From the NCBI GenBank assembly GCA_029204225.1, contig MU832645.1:1-64000 (forward strand): a stretch of DNA of 64,000 nucleotides. Direction: 5' to 3'. Source of the DNA: Diphasiastrum complanatum. Lineage: Eukaryota; Streptophyta; Lycopodiopsida; Lycopodiales; Lycopodiaceae. The position numbers and the translations under genes are program-made. Below, piece after piece: positions 21,108 through 34,448 of the stretch (position 1 is its first letter; each line of letters begins with the position of its first letter). The notes beneath the pieces were generated by a model. It was not told the origin of the DNA and did no database searches. It saw nothing but the letters and a program-made list of their open reading frames with translations.

Positions 21108-24100
21108 CTAGGCAAGGTATTTTTCAAGTTTTTCGACCTCCTGCACGCTGCCGATGTATAGTGGAACTCTTTGATGAACCTGCGATTAAAGATCGGAGAA
21201 ATTAGCGTTCGCAACTTATTCATTCAACTGCAGAAGTAGCATACGTGCATAAGATGGGCTCAAAGCAGAAGTGTGGCAGAAGAGCAAGACTCGGAACTAG
21301 GTTGGATGCAGGAAGAGTGGGACGGCCTGGTGAATATCGTCTGAGCTCATATGTACATTGTAGTACGACATTTATCGATCTTACATATTCATGCATTTCA
21401 ACAATTAGATCGCATCTAAAGAAAACAGTAAAATCCGATTACATTGTTCATCTAATCAGCTTCGTTGGCTCGAGACTGATCCTGAAGTTAAAGAAGTTAT
21501 GTACCTCCTCAGGATGAATTTCCATAATCCGGCGATGACCATCAGATCCCTTTCCACCAGCTTTCTCAACCAAGAAGCTCATGGGTGCGCACTCATAGAG
21601 AAGTCTGAGTTTGCCATTTTTGCTCTTCTTGTCGGAAGGGTACCCATAGATACCCCCATAGAGCAACGTTCTGTGGAAATCTCCAACTAGGCTGCCAATA
21701 TACCGTGCTGAATATGGTTTTCCACTGGGACCTGGATCCTTGAGATCATCAATGTACTTTTTCAGTTTATCATCCCAAAGAGCATAATTACCTTCGTTGA
21801 AGGAATATATCTTTCCTTTCAAAGGAATTTTGACATCATCATGAGTGAGAACAAACTCGCCAAACATAGGATCCAGAGTGAATCCATAAACTCCTTGTCC
21901 AACTGATAATACCAGGATCACAGAGCTGGAATACATGCAATATCCTGCAGCCAAAAGGTTCTCGCCTGGTTGGCATACATTTACAACACAGTTCTGCTCT
22001 AATTGGTCAAGCTGCACCAGCAGAGAACGATCAACCAAAAGCAAAGCGTAAGTGCATACATAGTCCTCAAATGTGAGCACAGGCAATAGAGATAAAATTG
22101 AAATGCAACGCCAACAAAAATCTTTCTCTATCGAATTCGATACAAACGTCTGGGATTGGCCTTCTTCAAGCCAATCTTTTACACACATCTTACTTTCATC
22201 TTTCACTCTTGAGTATATCTTCACACTAAGAATACAAATCCAACATTTTATGATACGATTATTGAGAAAACATGTACATTCCATTATTATACTTTGTCGG
22301 TTCTCCCAAGCACTCTTGGGCACTTGCCATTATGGCTGCAGACCATGCATGATGTATGGGGAATGGCATTTAGAGTGACCTTTCTTGTGGTAAGCGTCAA
22401 TTAAGAAGTTAAGCAAGACTGAGCCCACTAGGCGAGACTTAACTTCTAGAAGTGCTAGAACCACCATAAAGTTTGCTGGATAAATTTTTCTTTTCCTTAA
22501 ATAAAATTTTCACCGACTCTTACTCACCACAACCATATAATGTGTTGTAATATAATTTTGGGCATCATTCTAGAAGTTTATAAACGTATTCAATTGGTCA
22601 AAATATTTATCAATAATGGGTTATTATTTTTATATGCATGTAAACTCTTTATTATGCATTTTCATGGCTTATTGAGTAGGCAACGAATTCATCATGGAAT
22701 GTATTTTCCTTTCAATTTATATATAAAAAAATCCCATACGTGTAAGGAAAGGTTTCACCCAAGGTCCTTGGTGCGAGAGAATTGGATGAGGCTGGTAGCC
22801 CCAAGAATATGTTGTCTCACACATCCAATGAAGCTACCAAAGGAAGGATTGTGCCTAGATGATTGTTGTCACATCTAAAGGAAGGAGGATAGGAACCTTT
22901 CAAAGTGCAAAGCACCATCAAGTAATTAGAGTAGAAAAAGTTGGGTAGAAATTAGGTGGCAAAGATTCAAAAAGTTACTTATTGAGAGAGTTATTTTAGA
23001 AAATTAATCATCCTTATCTAACCTGTGAAAGGAACTTCACAAATCCTTATGGGGTTCCTCTTTCCTATTCCCTAAGGCACCTAAGGTGCACGACCTTAAC
23101 ATGTACATGAATTTAAAAATTTTGTGCTTCCTATATAGATTATTGGGACTTAAAAGGTCATGATCTTGCTACCTCACACTTTTTCATCTAAATTTCAACT
23201 TTGGTTGGATTTGAACAAAGGCACTTGAAATTACATTTGGAAAGATTGTACTTATAATAGTGGAACTATCTATCTAGGATCACGAGCCAATTCCCGAAAA
23301 ACCTGAGAAGCTTAATAAAGCGAGCTGAGTCTAAAAAGTTTTGATTGGGTTTTTGACAAAACCAAACAACCCCAATTGATTCCAATCATGTGTAGTAGCG
23401 ATTGAATTTAAAATTTGGATTGCAAGAAGGTTATGCAACCTTTTTAGTTCTAACATCATCAGAGTTCTCTTGTTGAGGACTTGGTCATCATGCTTTGGAG
23501 CATGGGTTGGGGTCCCTTTACACACAAGTGCTAGTGTGGTCACGCATATTTTAGCAAATCTAATGCAATAGTGTCAAGCTAGAGGTTTTTTTAGGCCATA
23601 ACTCCTTTAAAGTCATACTATCTTGGATCTCAATTAATTAGGTTACTTATGTATTGGAGAATGGTCTTTCTATTGGTCTTTCTAGTTGATAATGATCATT
23701 AAAGTCGTTACGCCAAGCCCATACGAGCAAGATGTAATTTCAAAAATTACTCGAACCACCTGTTAAGGTCCCTAGAATTACCATTCCTAGTGCGATGGTA
23801 CTCAACTTATTCACTCTTATCTGAAATAAGCATAACATGTTGTAAAATAATCTAGGGATTAACTTAATCTATTCATGTGTGGGATGGGGGTAGAGGGTTT
23901 TAGGTGTGGGATCTGACCACCCAAGTTCAAACCCGGCCACACATGGGCAGTAGAAGAAAAAAAATCAACCTAATGAGGTGGTCACAATTCATATGACATT
24001 CAAGATTCTTCATGGCATGTGAATTTATGAGGTGGTGGTAGAGGGTTTTAGGTGTGGGATCTGACCACCCAAGTTCAAACCAGGCCACACATGGGCAGTA

Positions 24101-25253
24101 GAAGAAAAAAAATCAACCTAATGAGGTGGTCACAATTCATATGACATTCAAGATTCCTCATGGCATGTGAATTTATGATTTAGGTGAATATGATAGAAAA
24201 GAGACCTCCTCCATATGATGGATTTCTGTTTTAGCTCAAAGAGTTTCAGAGAAACCTATCAGCAAATTTTCTCATGGGCTTGCCTATCCTCTCAATTTAT
24301 GAACATGCTCAGCAGTCCTCTCAATTTACGAAAATGCTCAGCAGATTGAAGAATGAGCAAAGAAAGCAGCAAGTGTGGGGCACCAGAACTCGTGAAAATC
24401 CTCAACAAACAAGGAATCATGAATAGGTGCGTTCAAGTTTACCGTGGGATTGTCTCCAAGGTCAGGAAAGCATCCTTCATTCGGTCTATAAATCCCAAAG
24501 ATGGATCCTGTAGAAACAGCTGCGTCGATGTTAGAGGACCCGTCGAGAGGGTCGAACACCACAATATAGTTACCTGAGTAGCTCTCCTCAACTGCGACAG
24601 GAATGTCTTCTTCCTCAGACGCAATGATTCCTGTTCTTCCACTTGAACGCAGACAATTCGAGAATACCTGTTTGCAACATCAATTCCCTCCCATCCGTTT
24701 AGGCTAATTACGTGGAGAGAGAGAGAGTGAGAGAGAGAGATGCAACGCGCGCGCGTACACACACACACAAGCTGGCACCCACCTCATTGGAGACCACATC
24801 AAGCTTCTTCTGATCCTCGCCTTGTATATTCACAGCTCCTTGCACTCCAGTGAGATTGGAGATTCCAGCTCTCTGAACTAAAGAAGCAATTTGTTTGCAA
24901 GCTAATGAAATGCTTGAGAGCACGACAGTCAGCTCTGCATCGATCACATCAGCTTGCTCCTGCCTCAACAACCAATTGGTGAATGTCTGAATCTCGTACT
25001 GGCTCTTCTTCTTGTATTTTGGCTCCGGTGAGCCCACAGTTACAGCTGCTTTCACCGCCCACGCACCCACCTGCTGGTGCTGCCTCCTACTAATCAATCC
25101 ATGTGTGGAACTTCTGCTAAGCTGCGGTGAGAGGCCTGCAATTGAGCCACCAATGAAGGGCTTATGCAATGAGCGAGAGGAATCAGTAGGTAGGCTGAAA
25201 TTACCTGCCGCTGCGTGTAATGCATTTTGCGAGAGAGCTGACGCGGTTGCCAT
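21108..25253 (-). CDS. Chloroplast fructose-1,6-bisphosphatase, four exons
   Basis: Hydrolyses fructose-1,6-bisphosphate to fructose-6-phosphate in the stroma (Calvin cycle, starch synthesis). Exons: 24783-25253 (157 codons), 24443-24667 (75), 21505-22011 (169) and 21108-21179 (23 plus stop), all in phase 0 with GT-AG introns, giving 424 residues without any stop, a normal length. The ATG at 25253 begins a Ser/Ala/Arg-rich transit peptide of about 70 residues ([17 protein letters not shown]). The metal and substrate motif [11 protein letters not shown] is at residues 195-205. Downstream are [19 protein letters not shown] and [12 protein letters not shown], and the end is [20 protein letters not shown]. 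Cys223, Cys240 and Cys245 match the three cysteines of the thioredoxin-regulated loop; spacing between the last two (5) is as in the classical enzyme, while the loop between the first two (17) looks about three residues shorter. Intron 2 is 2.4 kb and holds a tandem repeat. Confidence 0.96.
23889..24178. repeat. 142-bp tandem repeat in FBPase intron 2
   Basis: Two nearly identical copies (23889-24030 and 24037-24178, period 148) start GGTAGAGGGTTTTAGGTGTG and include AGTTCAAACC(C/A)GGCC. They differ at only a few bases, so the duplication is recent. The AGTTCAAACC block is reminiscent of a Pol III B box, so a SINE-like origin is possible but unproven. Confidence 0.9.
24711..24769. repeat. CT/GT/GC-repeat filling FBPase intron 1
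   Basis: The 115-bp intron 1 (24668-24782) is largely simple sequence: GAGAGA, then CGCGCGCG, then ACACACACAC read on the plus strand, ending 13 bp from the 5' splice site (GAG|GTGGGT on the minus strand). Alternating purine-pyrimidine DNA of this type can adopt Z-form. Confidence 0.85.
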
Positions 25254-25446
25254 AGCTGATTTTAATTGTGAAGCGCGCGCGCTGTGTCTTTCTCCCTGTT
25301 TCGCTCTCTGTGTTACCGAAGATATATGTGGTGGACATTGGCTTCTGTGTCTATCTGCGAAGGTGGAAGGGAGCGGTTGAGACGATAAAACCGATATAAT
25401 ACATACACGATGAGGAATCAGGATCACTTTCTCTCTCAAAAACGCG

Positions 25447-25460
25447 TTATTTTATACCAT
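25447..25460 (-). promoter_or_regulatory. TATA box of the FBPase gene
   Basis: Minus-strand GGTATAAAATAACG about 195 bp before the ATG, giving a leader of about 165-170 nt. The leader has GCGCGCGC just before the start codon. No other strong TATA-like site is closer. Confidence 0.6.
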
Positions 25461-27744
25461 TCACTAAAACTCGTGTATAAAAGTTTGAGATCATTTTTTG
25501 TGGCATTATTAAGCATAATTCACTTGATTTAAGCTTGTGTGCGAGGCATAATGTAAATTTTTTTGAAAAGTTGAACCGGGCAAAATGTTCTCTGCCCCGA
25601 CACCTGCCATTGCGTAATGGGTACCTTGTGCCTTTTTTTTCACATGACTTCTATGAAACATAATCAACACTTGGGCCGTCTTCTTTGTTATTCCCATGAC
25701 AATTACAGAACATAATAGGCATTATGTAATGGAATAAGATTATGTTTTTTCTGCAACATTTATTACTTGAAATTATGCCATGTTATATGCCACTTGAATA
25801 TTGTTACGCAATTGAAAAAAAGTAGTGACACATTCTGCTTTTTAAGCTAGTACCCAAAAAATGGACAGATTAAGCAATAGGTATCCATGACATACTAGGT
25901 ATCCTTCATGAGGAGGCTGGCTACCAGCGATAGTAGGCTGAGCTGCAAGAGCGGCGAAACTTGCCACAAGATGGTGGCCAGCCGTAGGATGAAGGTACTT
26001 GACGTAGTAGTTGTAGATGGGATGGCTACGATTGAACATTTTTTGTGAGGCCCTGCTATGGCCTGAAATCAAGCACCTTGATCAACCACCACATGCCACG
26101 AGTATGATTTTCCCACTGCTACAATATCATGATCTTATGCTCTAAGCTTATGTGTCACTGTGTGATGAGTTTGAACAACACTATTTTTTAAAATAATTTT
26201 GAATCGAGATATCTTGTTCTTATCATGTTTTGAAATTCTAATTATTCTTTTACTTTTGAGACAAAATTTGTACTGATCTCAAAGATCACCTTGTTGGCCC
26301 TTTTTAGGTGGCATGGGTATTATATTGAGTGCACACAAAGGTAACACGGCACACATTTAGAAAAGACAAATTATGTACTTTTATCAACTTAGGCATTTTC
26401 CTCTTTGATCTTGCCTCGCTTTGCAAGGAGGCCTTAGCAATCATGCACAACATTGATCTAGGCTTTCATCCAATGCATCAATTTTTTTTTTTTTGTTTCT
26501 TATTAACATTTTAAGAAATCATGTCATTGAAACATGAATATTAAATGGAACTAATTATTTAGAATGTAACCATATGCTTAAGCACTTTGAAATCCTTGGC
26601 ATATAATTGATTACCCATTTTTGAAATGATATATTTGTAATTTGAGCTAATTTGCTAGATCAATTTTCTTTTTCAAGCTTCATTCCAAAATTTTGCATTT
26701 AATTTTGTTTCCATTTTAATCCTTCGAAGTTTGCCCTTCAGTATTGTACGATCTTGTGGTAGCAATTAAATACATAGCCCAAGTACTTAGATTATGTGTT
26801 TTGCTAACTTTTGTTGGGCCATGTCATTTTTGGCCAAGCAAAATGATATCTAGAGAGTTTCTCATGATAGCAGGGTACCATTGAAAAACCCATCACACAT
26901 GCAATGTTACAAGACTTTAATACATAATTTTTTGCTAGTATCTAGGTGGATATGAGACTCATCTCAATTCTAAAAGAGTCCCACCAATATGAGGTCTTTA
27001 GTTGGCTTCAATGTGAAACAAACTTGGTTCTAAATTTGAAGAATGATCTTTGAACAATTCCATAGATGTCTTGAGTTTTATTAGTCATATATTGGTGCCT
27101 TTAAACGGCAAAGTTACTCAATCTCTCGAAAGAGCAATTATATAGGTGTATAAGGCAGGATTTAGACCTACTTCCATTGGCTAGTTGAGGTACATTGCAT
27201 CTAGTCAAGTTAAACTAAATTTTTGGTGAAGTACCTAGAAGTTGCCAAGTTAGGGCAAGTTTAGGGCAAGTGGCCATAGATTGTACTATTCTTTCCATCA
27301 CTAATGTGATTCTATGGTGATCTCCATGTTTCTAGCTTTCTGTGGACATGCTATCTTGATTGTCTTGTTCTCCTCTTGCTTTTAGCTCTACTTTTATTGT
27401 TATTGCTATTCCTTAGATTTGGAACTTGAAATTTCTTGGTCTAAGAGCATAGATCCTAAATTCATGATGATTCTATGTGAATTTCATTAGATTTGATAAG
27501 TTTATTGCATTTATAGCTTTCGTTTTGCTAATTTTTAACTTTGAATTTTTTTTAGTTCTGTTTAGACAAAATTTTAGCATTCAATTATGTATTTTATTTC
27601 TAATTTGATTCCATAACTTTGTAGAGCTTTGTATAAGCTTTCATTTGCACAAATTTGCAGGCCATTTGGATAAGAGATGCAAAAGTTATTGCAATTTTCC
27701 CAAAAACTATCAAAATAGGTGATTAGAAATTTCCACGGCCCTCC
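25461..27744. other. AT-rich intergenic DNA with an LTR/leader scrap
   Basis: No recognised gene. The segment 27360-27530 aligns with 34560-34730: both have a run like TTTATT(A/G)TTATTGCTATT, then ACTTGAAATTT and a decayed primer motif (CTTGGTCTAAGAGCATAG near 27438; TGACATCAGAGCATAAG near 34647). These are probably two copies of one LTR end plus leader. A minus-strand open frame at 25842-26072 has no domain I recognise. Confidence 0.5.
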
Positions 27745-27845
27745 TTTGCATCCGACACCTCGTCACGCGTGCGACGCCCCTCCAACACCCTTCTCACTTG
27801 CATCCGACGTCGGCGCCCCTCTCTCTCCAATTTGCATCCGCTCCC
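27745..27845. repeat. Second TTGCATCCGAC cluster
   Basis: TTGCATCCGACACC (27748), TTGCATCCGACGTCGG (27800) and TTGCATCCGCTCC (27832), plus GTGCGACGCC, repeat the core of the 2051-2400 cluster in a CT-rich context. Confidence 0.65.
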
Positions 27846-27891
27846 TCCCTACACCTACCCCCTCCCTACACGCCTACTCTCCTCTCCTCTC

Positions 27892-29049
<1,158 letters not shown>

Positions 29050-32030
29050 GCTATCATAGACGCCTAATTGTTTTTGCTCTCTTCATGGTTGTCTTCGACA
29101 CCTACAAGGATATTCCTCTAGTCAATCTAAGTGATAGACTTCTTCCTAGCACAAGCATGGTCACTCAGTGGATGACCCTTACGGAGCCGCTGCTCATTGC
29201 AATGGGTATTTATGAGAGAGCCTTTTCCAGGTCGCATCAATATGGATTTTATCACTCTTGCCTTTAGTACATGGAAGGAAGAGAAATCCAAATTTTATAT
29301 CACTTTCCAGGGAGCCACACATAAGGTGCGCGTTACTGAGGTCGCCCTTGCAGCTATAGGTATAGCATCTGGCACGCAGGCCTCAGCCAATCACAAGCAC
29401 GCCAAACAGACCATCAAGCCATATATTGACCTCAACAACGATCTGCACTAGACCAATGACGACTACCTTCTGGAAGCCATCATTGAGCCTTCAATCCACG
29501 CTGCTACCTAGCTACTGAACAACTTCCTAATGGTTGGCAACCTCAAGAAAGACCGCATCACATCATAGATCCTCCATAGGATAGTGGAATCCCACACCAA
29601 GTTAGCCAAAGCCCCTCTTGAACGATATAATTGGTTCAAGGTTGTTTCTGGTGAGCTCAAACGAGCTATTAAGGCCAATACTAAGCAGCAGTTTGCTGCT
29701 GGTTCTTTATTGTCCCTTTTAGCCGCTTCTCATTTAGAAAAAAGAATCCATGGCTTCCACCTGGATTCTGTGCTTTTGGTCTATGAAGAAACACCGACAG
29801 AGTCATCTCACCAGGCTTCGAGTTCTCGTAGTCGTCGTCATCCACGCAGCGAGATCGTTATTCTCGACTTGCCTTCCACGTCATGACGTCGCACTAGGCA
29901 TACCTCGTCAGCTGCGCTTCCACCCCCTGCTGTTGTTCGCACTGAACTTCCCATTTCCCTAGCCTCTGATGCTTCTCTCGCCTCTGCTTCCATCCAAGGA
30001 TAGTCTGTGACCATTGGACCTACCATTCCCATCACAGCTGCCCAGGCCCCCTCACCTCCACACACCGAAGCCACCTCACCAAACACACAGTTCTTCATGG
30101 ATATGTTCGATGATTCTAACCCCCTTGGGGCCACTGAAATTTTTGAAATGCCCCAGAGCCCTACGTCCTTTGAACTCCAATCCCCTGGAAGAGGATTCGA
30201 ACATATCCATGAATCTACTATTGGTGTTGAAGATGTCAGTCAGCAACCTCATACGAAAGACAGTCCAGCCGCACTTCGGGTTGACAAAGCTGTAAAATCA
30301 CCAAAACAGTTCGACGCCATAGTGCCTAAAGGGTTTGAAGAGGAAGACCTTTTGAAGAAGAAGACATAGTGGCACCTATTCCACGCCAACCAAGGACAGC
30401 TCCATCAAGTCCTGCTGCTGCTATCGCCTCCACAACCGTCGATCCTGATGATGCTCTAGGTTTGGTTTCAAGCCTTGCGCAAGTGATCCAGTCGATGATG
30501 GATAAGAAGAAGGAAATGGAGCAGAGAATCTCTGATCTGGGGTCTGAAAACACTCTAAACAGCCAGAAACTTGTGCAGCTGGATCGAGAGTTGAAGATTG
30601 CCAAACAACACGAAGACAAGGCTGAAGCCGAAAAGAAGATGGCCCAGCAACAAGCTGATCGCTTGGAAGACTACATCAGCTCCCTGCAAAACGCCCTGAC
30701 AACCGCACAAGATCAGGTGGATAAGGCCGTGCAGGATGCAAAGCAACAGGTGCAGCTGCTGAAGGGGCAATTACAGATGGCTGAACAAGATCGCACGCGG
30801 CTTCAAGGTGAATTGGATGTGACCACCCTTGAGCGTGATGTGTATCTTCAAACACAAATACCATATCATCCGGTCACACCGACGGAGATTGCGTATTTGT
30901 TCAAGAAAGTGGAGACATACAAAGTGGACCTTCAGAGATTTCAAGGCCGCTTTGACAGGTTCAAAGGAGCAGCTTCAACCGAGCTGGCAAAGGCTAAAGA
31001 GACCATCACCGCCTATGAAAAAGCAGCCGCTCGAGTGTTGGAAGCCGGACCACAAATCCCCGTACCGGTCATGCTGCAATTCTCCCCTCCGCGCCAAGAA
31101 GACGTACCAATGGATATAGGGGTTGATTCGAGCATGGACCAGGGGGGGAGCTCCAGATATAGCAGACCAACCGCTAACCATACCGGCAGTACAAGCGGGT
31201 CCATCTTCATCAAGGACAACACCTCTACTCAGAAGGCCCATCAACGTCGAGGACCAGATCCAGACCTTCTTAAAGCAACATCCACATGAGTCCTCGCATG
31301 GTGGATGGGTTCTGAAGTTTAAGACCTCCGAGATCTAGGCCGGCAAAGAGTTGGACAAAATAAGTGCATTGGGAGAGCAATCGGCATGGAGAATTACGGT
31401 TTTTGAGAAAACTCCGGAATCAATTAGGAGTCACGTCGCCAGCCCTCGCCAATTGCGGGTAGATCCCTATTACGTGCCAATGCCGCAAAGAAATAAATGG
31501 AAAGATTTGGGATTGACTATGGATAAGATCACCATCCATACGCCCAATTGGCCAATCATCCATTAGCCTTACAGCTGGACATCTCAGTGGATTTCCACCG
31601 CACCTTACAAGCCTATCAACGAGAGTATGTCCACTCTCCAGATCCAACGGTGCGACAATCGGCAATGTTTGCTAAAGATGTAACTCTGTTGGCGTCAGTG
31701 GCAACCATATGGGACGATTGTCTCCCTCCTCTAGCATTCGATCCAAATAAGCCAATGGCCTCAGAGCAAATCAAAGATCAGTTGTCGGTTGCTCGTTTAT
31801 ATTTTTGTGCGACAATGATGGGAGGCTCCTGGGAATCACGCTTCACATCATGGACAACCTCCAAGTGGATTGTCGGAGCCCACCATTGTTTCATGCCACA
31901 CAATTTGGATTTTAATACTGCACGTCTCGATTTTATGGAGAAGGTACAGCATCATTTAATCAAGATTTGGCGCGAAGCCAGTAAAACTTCCCAATAACTG
32001 CATATTGCAGGTGTTGTGGGACCGCCACCA
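29050..32030 (+). pseudogene. Coiled-coil extra ORF of an LTR element
   Basis: One frame (1 mod 3) is largely open from about 29220 to 30368 (GRINMDFITLAFSTWKEEKS, YNWFKVVSGELKRAIKANTK, then Ser/Pro-rich sequence). It shifts to an open frame 30369-31289 (306 codons) with a clear coiled coil at 30480-30830 (heptad-rich, for example LVQLDRELKIAKQHEDKAEA). After another shift a C-terminal part runs to 31997 (VARLYFCATMMGGSWESRFT). Stops at about 29449, 29509, 29566, 29884 and 30001 each fit a single CAG or CGA transition. It is followed by a polypurine tract and an LTR, so it occupies the place of an additional ORF between pol and the 3' LTR. Function unknown; a structural or envelope-position protein cannot be argued from sequence. 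Confidence 0.6.
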
Positions 32031-32034
32031 GTTT

Positions 32035-32046
32035 TGGTGGGGGATA
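32035..32046 (+). other. Polypurine tract
   Basis: TTGGTGGGGGAT directly before the LTR start TGTTGGAGGG at 32048, the normal plus-strand primer position. Confidence 0.65.
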
Positions 32047-32047
32047 C

Positions 32048-32800
32048 TGTTGGAGGGTTTGCGGATCCCAAGGCAACCCTAACCCTAGTTAATAAGTGAG
32101 AGAGATTTGGCACCCTGCGTGTGTAAGTCCAACCCAATGATCACATAGTTATTTGATAAATTAGAAAGTCAATAAAAGGACTTTAGGTCTTTTTTTGTGA
32201 CTTTTAATGTCGCAGGGCCTGAATGTCAAGTTAGTGAATAAAGTTGGCTTTTCCTCCAATTTTGATGGTTCCCACACTTTTTTAGATTTGAATAAAAAGA
32301 GAGGCAAGACTGGACCAATAGGATTCAGAGGCCAGGGTCCTCCTCTCTACTATAAGAAGGGACCAACTCGAGTTGCTCCTCATGTTCATTTCCTCATTTC
32401 AATAAAGTAGGGTGGTTCTCTTCATAAATGGATTGATGAATGTCTTTGCTCTCTATCACTTTTCCTCCATCTCTCATGCTTATTTGGATTTTGCTAATTG
32501 TTGGATCTGAGTGTTATTGGGATTGTATGTTATTATACTTTTCATGAGAGAGAAAGGGAGAGAGAGAAAGAGTAAGCTATCTCTGTTGTGGATGTGTAGT
32601 GTTAAGGGATTGTAAGTGTTAAGGAATGTGTAGTGTTAAAGAGTAGGGTTAATGGATGTAGAGATAGATGTGAATCCTCCATTCATGTTGAAATCTGAAC
32701 TAAACTATCGCTCTCATGGGAACGAACCTACGCGTGACAACTAACTCCGTCTCTTTGATGCTAGATTGACTAGATCTTGGATTCAGGTTAGGCAAGGAAA
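32048..32800 (+). mobile_element. LTR (family L), plus orientation
   Basis: Starts TGTTGGAGGGTTTGCGGAT and matches, in reverse complement, 33738-34448 over its whole length (TTTGGCACC, AAGTCCAACCCAATGATCAC, TTCAATAAAG, CGCTCTCATGG...GCGTGACAAC). It is the 3' LTR of the element carrying the 29050-32030 ORF. AATAAAG near 32400 may be a poly(A) signal. The 3' boundary near 32800 is approximate. Confidence 0.8.
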
Positions 32801-32819
32801 GAAACCCACTACACTTATG

Positions 32820-33720
32820 AATAACTACCAATGCACGAGTCGTTCATGACTAGAGCAAAGGCCGAGTCACTTTTGGAAATCGTGACAGTTCTGTCACCAT
32901 TGCATCCATGACGAAGGGTCCTCGACCACCAATTCAGTATTTGAACCATACCAGTCCAGCCACGAAAAAGGTCATTATGTTAAATCTACTGATATCATAA
33001 ACTGGAGTCACAGTCTAGCTACCATTGATTGTGTGAATGTCGATTACTATGTTCAACATCAAGATAATTGTACCTCTCCACTCCCGATCGATCACGACCA
33101 ATTACCTGATCTTGATACACCTATCATCAATATCAATTTTATTGATATCCTTCCACACCATGATGAGTTACTAAATGTTGCATGGCTACCTACTAATGAA
33201 TCAGGTCGATGACGAGAATGTCTTATGAATTCAGAATTGCCCAGAAGATTTGGACATTTCTGATATTCAGATCCTCAATTACATGGAGGCACTTCCACTT
33301 AGGGCCTATTTGCAACATGCTTCCAAGGTGGAACCAGTTGCCAAGGTTGCAATTGAAAAGCCTGAGGCAAAATTCTACCGTCCCAAACGCCCACACTATC
33401 CATGGGATCTCTGTGAGGAGGAGACCATCTTTCAAATTGATGACGAGATCCTCCATGATGTACCAACCATCCCTCATCCACACACCTCTCCACCACCAAA
33501 GCCTTAACCACGTGGTCATACTATGAAAGAGAAAATGAAAAAACCGCTTCAAATTCAACCGCCTGGTGACCTCACACTTGTTAGGGAAGTTCCTGAGATT
33601 GCCTTTGTTGACAAGATGCCTAAATGCAAGATAACATCCAAGCATGGATCGGAAACATGCTAAAAAATGAAAATTGGCGTAGCTCCTTGACAATTGTGAC
33701 GAAATTGTATCAGGTATATC
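32820..33720 (+). pseudogene. Retroelement coding scrap between inverted LTRs
   Basis: A coding-like frame reads DIINWSHSLATIDCVNVDYY, PHHDELLNVAWLPTNESGR (stop near 33210), and then 33250-33507 MDISDIQILNYMEALPLRAY to PTIPHPHTSPPPKP. It then continues after a stop as KEKMKKPLQIQPPGDLTLVR and EIAFVDKMP. I recognise no domain. It could be a leader ORF of a gypsy element. Confidence 0.4.
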
Positions 33721-33737
33721 CTATTCACCTTCAAACC

Positions 33738-33929
33738 TAGATCCAAGCTCAATCAAGCATGAAAGGAAGAAGAGGATTAACTTGTTGTCACGCAGAGATT
33801 CGTTTCCATGAGAGTGATATCATAGTTCATAATCAAGCATATGCTCATGATCCCCATCTAACATTAACCATTAATACTATGATCCATTAACACTAGCAAT
33901 TAACACTACCCAAGCAATGATAGATCTTA

Positions 33930-33967
<38 letters not shown>

Positions 33968-34448
33968 TCTCTCACAAAAAGTATAATAAAGATAAACTCC
34001 AACAAGCATCAAATCCAACAATTAGCAAATCTAAAGAAAACATGAGAGATGGAGAAGGAAAAACTTAGAAGAGCAAGGACATTCCATATCCATTTGAAAG
34101 AGGATCCACCTGCTTTATTGAAATGAAAAGTAAATGTACAAAATAACTTGAATCCACCACAATATATAGTGGATTTAGGACTTTGGCCTCAAATCCTTTT
34201 GGCCAATCTCTACCTCCCTTATTATTTGAACTTTGAAAATTGGGGGGAACTCTGTTTATTCACTAACTTGACTATTAGGCCTTGCAACATTAAAAGTCCC
34301 GCAAAAAGACGTAAAGTCATTTTATTAACTTCTAACTAATCAAATAACTATGTGATCATTGGGTTGGACTTACACACGTACGGTGCCAAATCCCTCTCAC
34401 CTACTAACTAGGGTTAGGATTGCCTCGATATCCGCAAACCCTCCAACA
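33738..34448 (-). mobile_element. LTR (family L), minus orientation
   Basis: Reverse-complement partner of 32048-32800, starting on the minus strand at 34448 with TGTTGGAGGG. It includes a short CT tract (33935-33963) where the plus copy has a degraded GA-rich tract. Divergence is clear, so the two LTRs are not from one recent insertion. Confidence 0.8.

Noticed and set aside
22380-22480. 5S rRNA-like phrase AAGTTAAGC
   Set aside because: Only a few bases match and the flanking structure is missing; it is explained by a 10-bp inverted repeat (AGAAGTTAAG...CTTAACTTCT).
23915-23945. tRNA gene suggested by AGTTCAAACCCGG
   Set aside because: No cloverleaf arms or acceptor pairing can be formed around it.
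21499-25380. Plus-strand ORFs across the FBPase locus (21499-21690, 22073-22378, 24353-24577, 25012-25380)
   Set aside because: Antisense shadows of the FBPase exons or random open frames in the intron.
26329-26514. Possible small membrane protein ORF
   Set aside because: Short, AT-rich, no start context or homology; hydrophobicity comes from T-runs.
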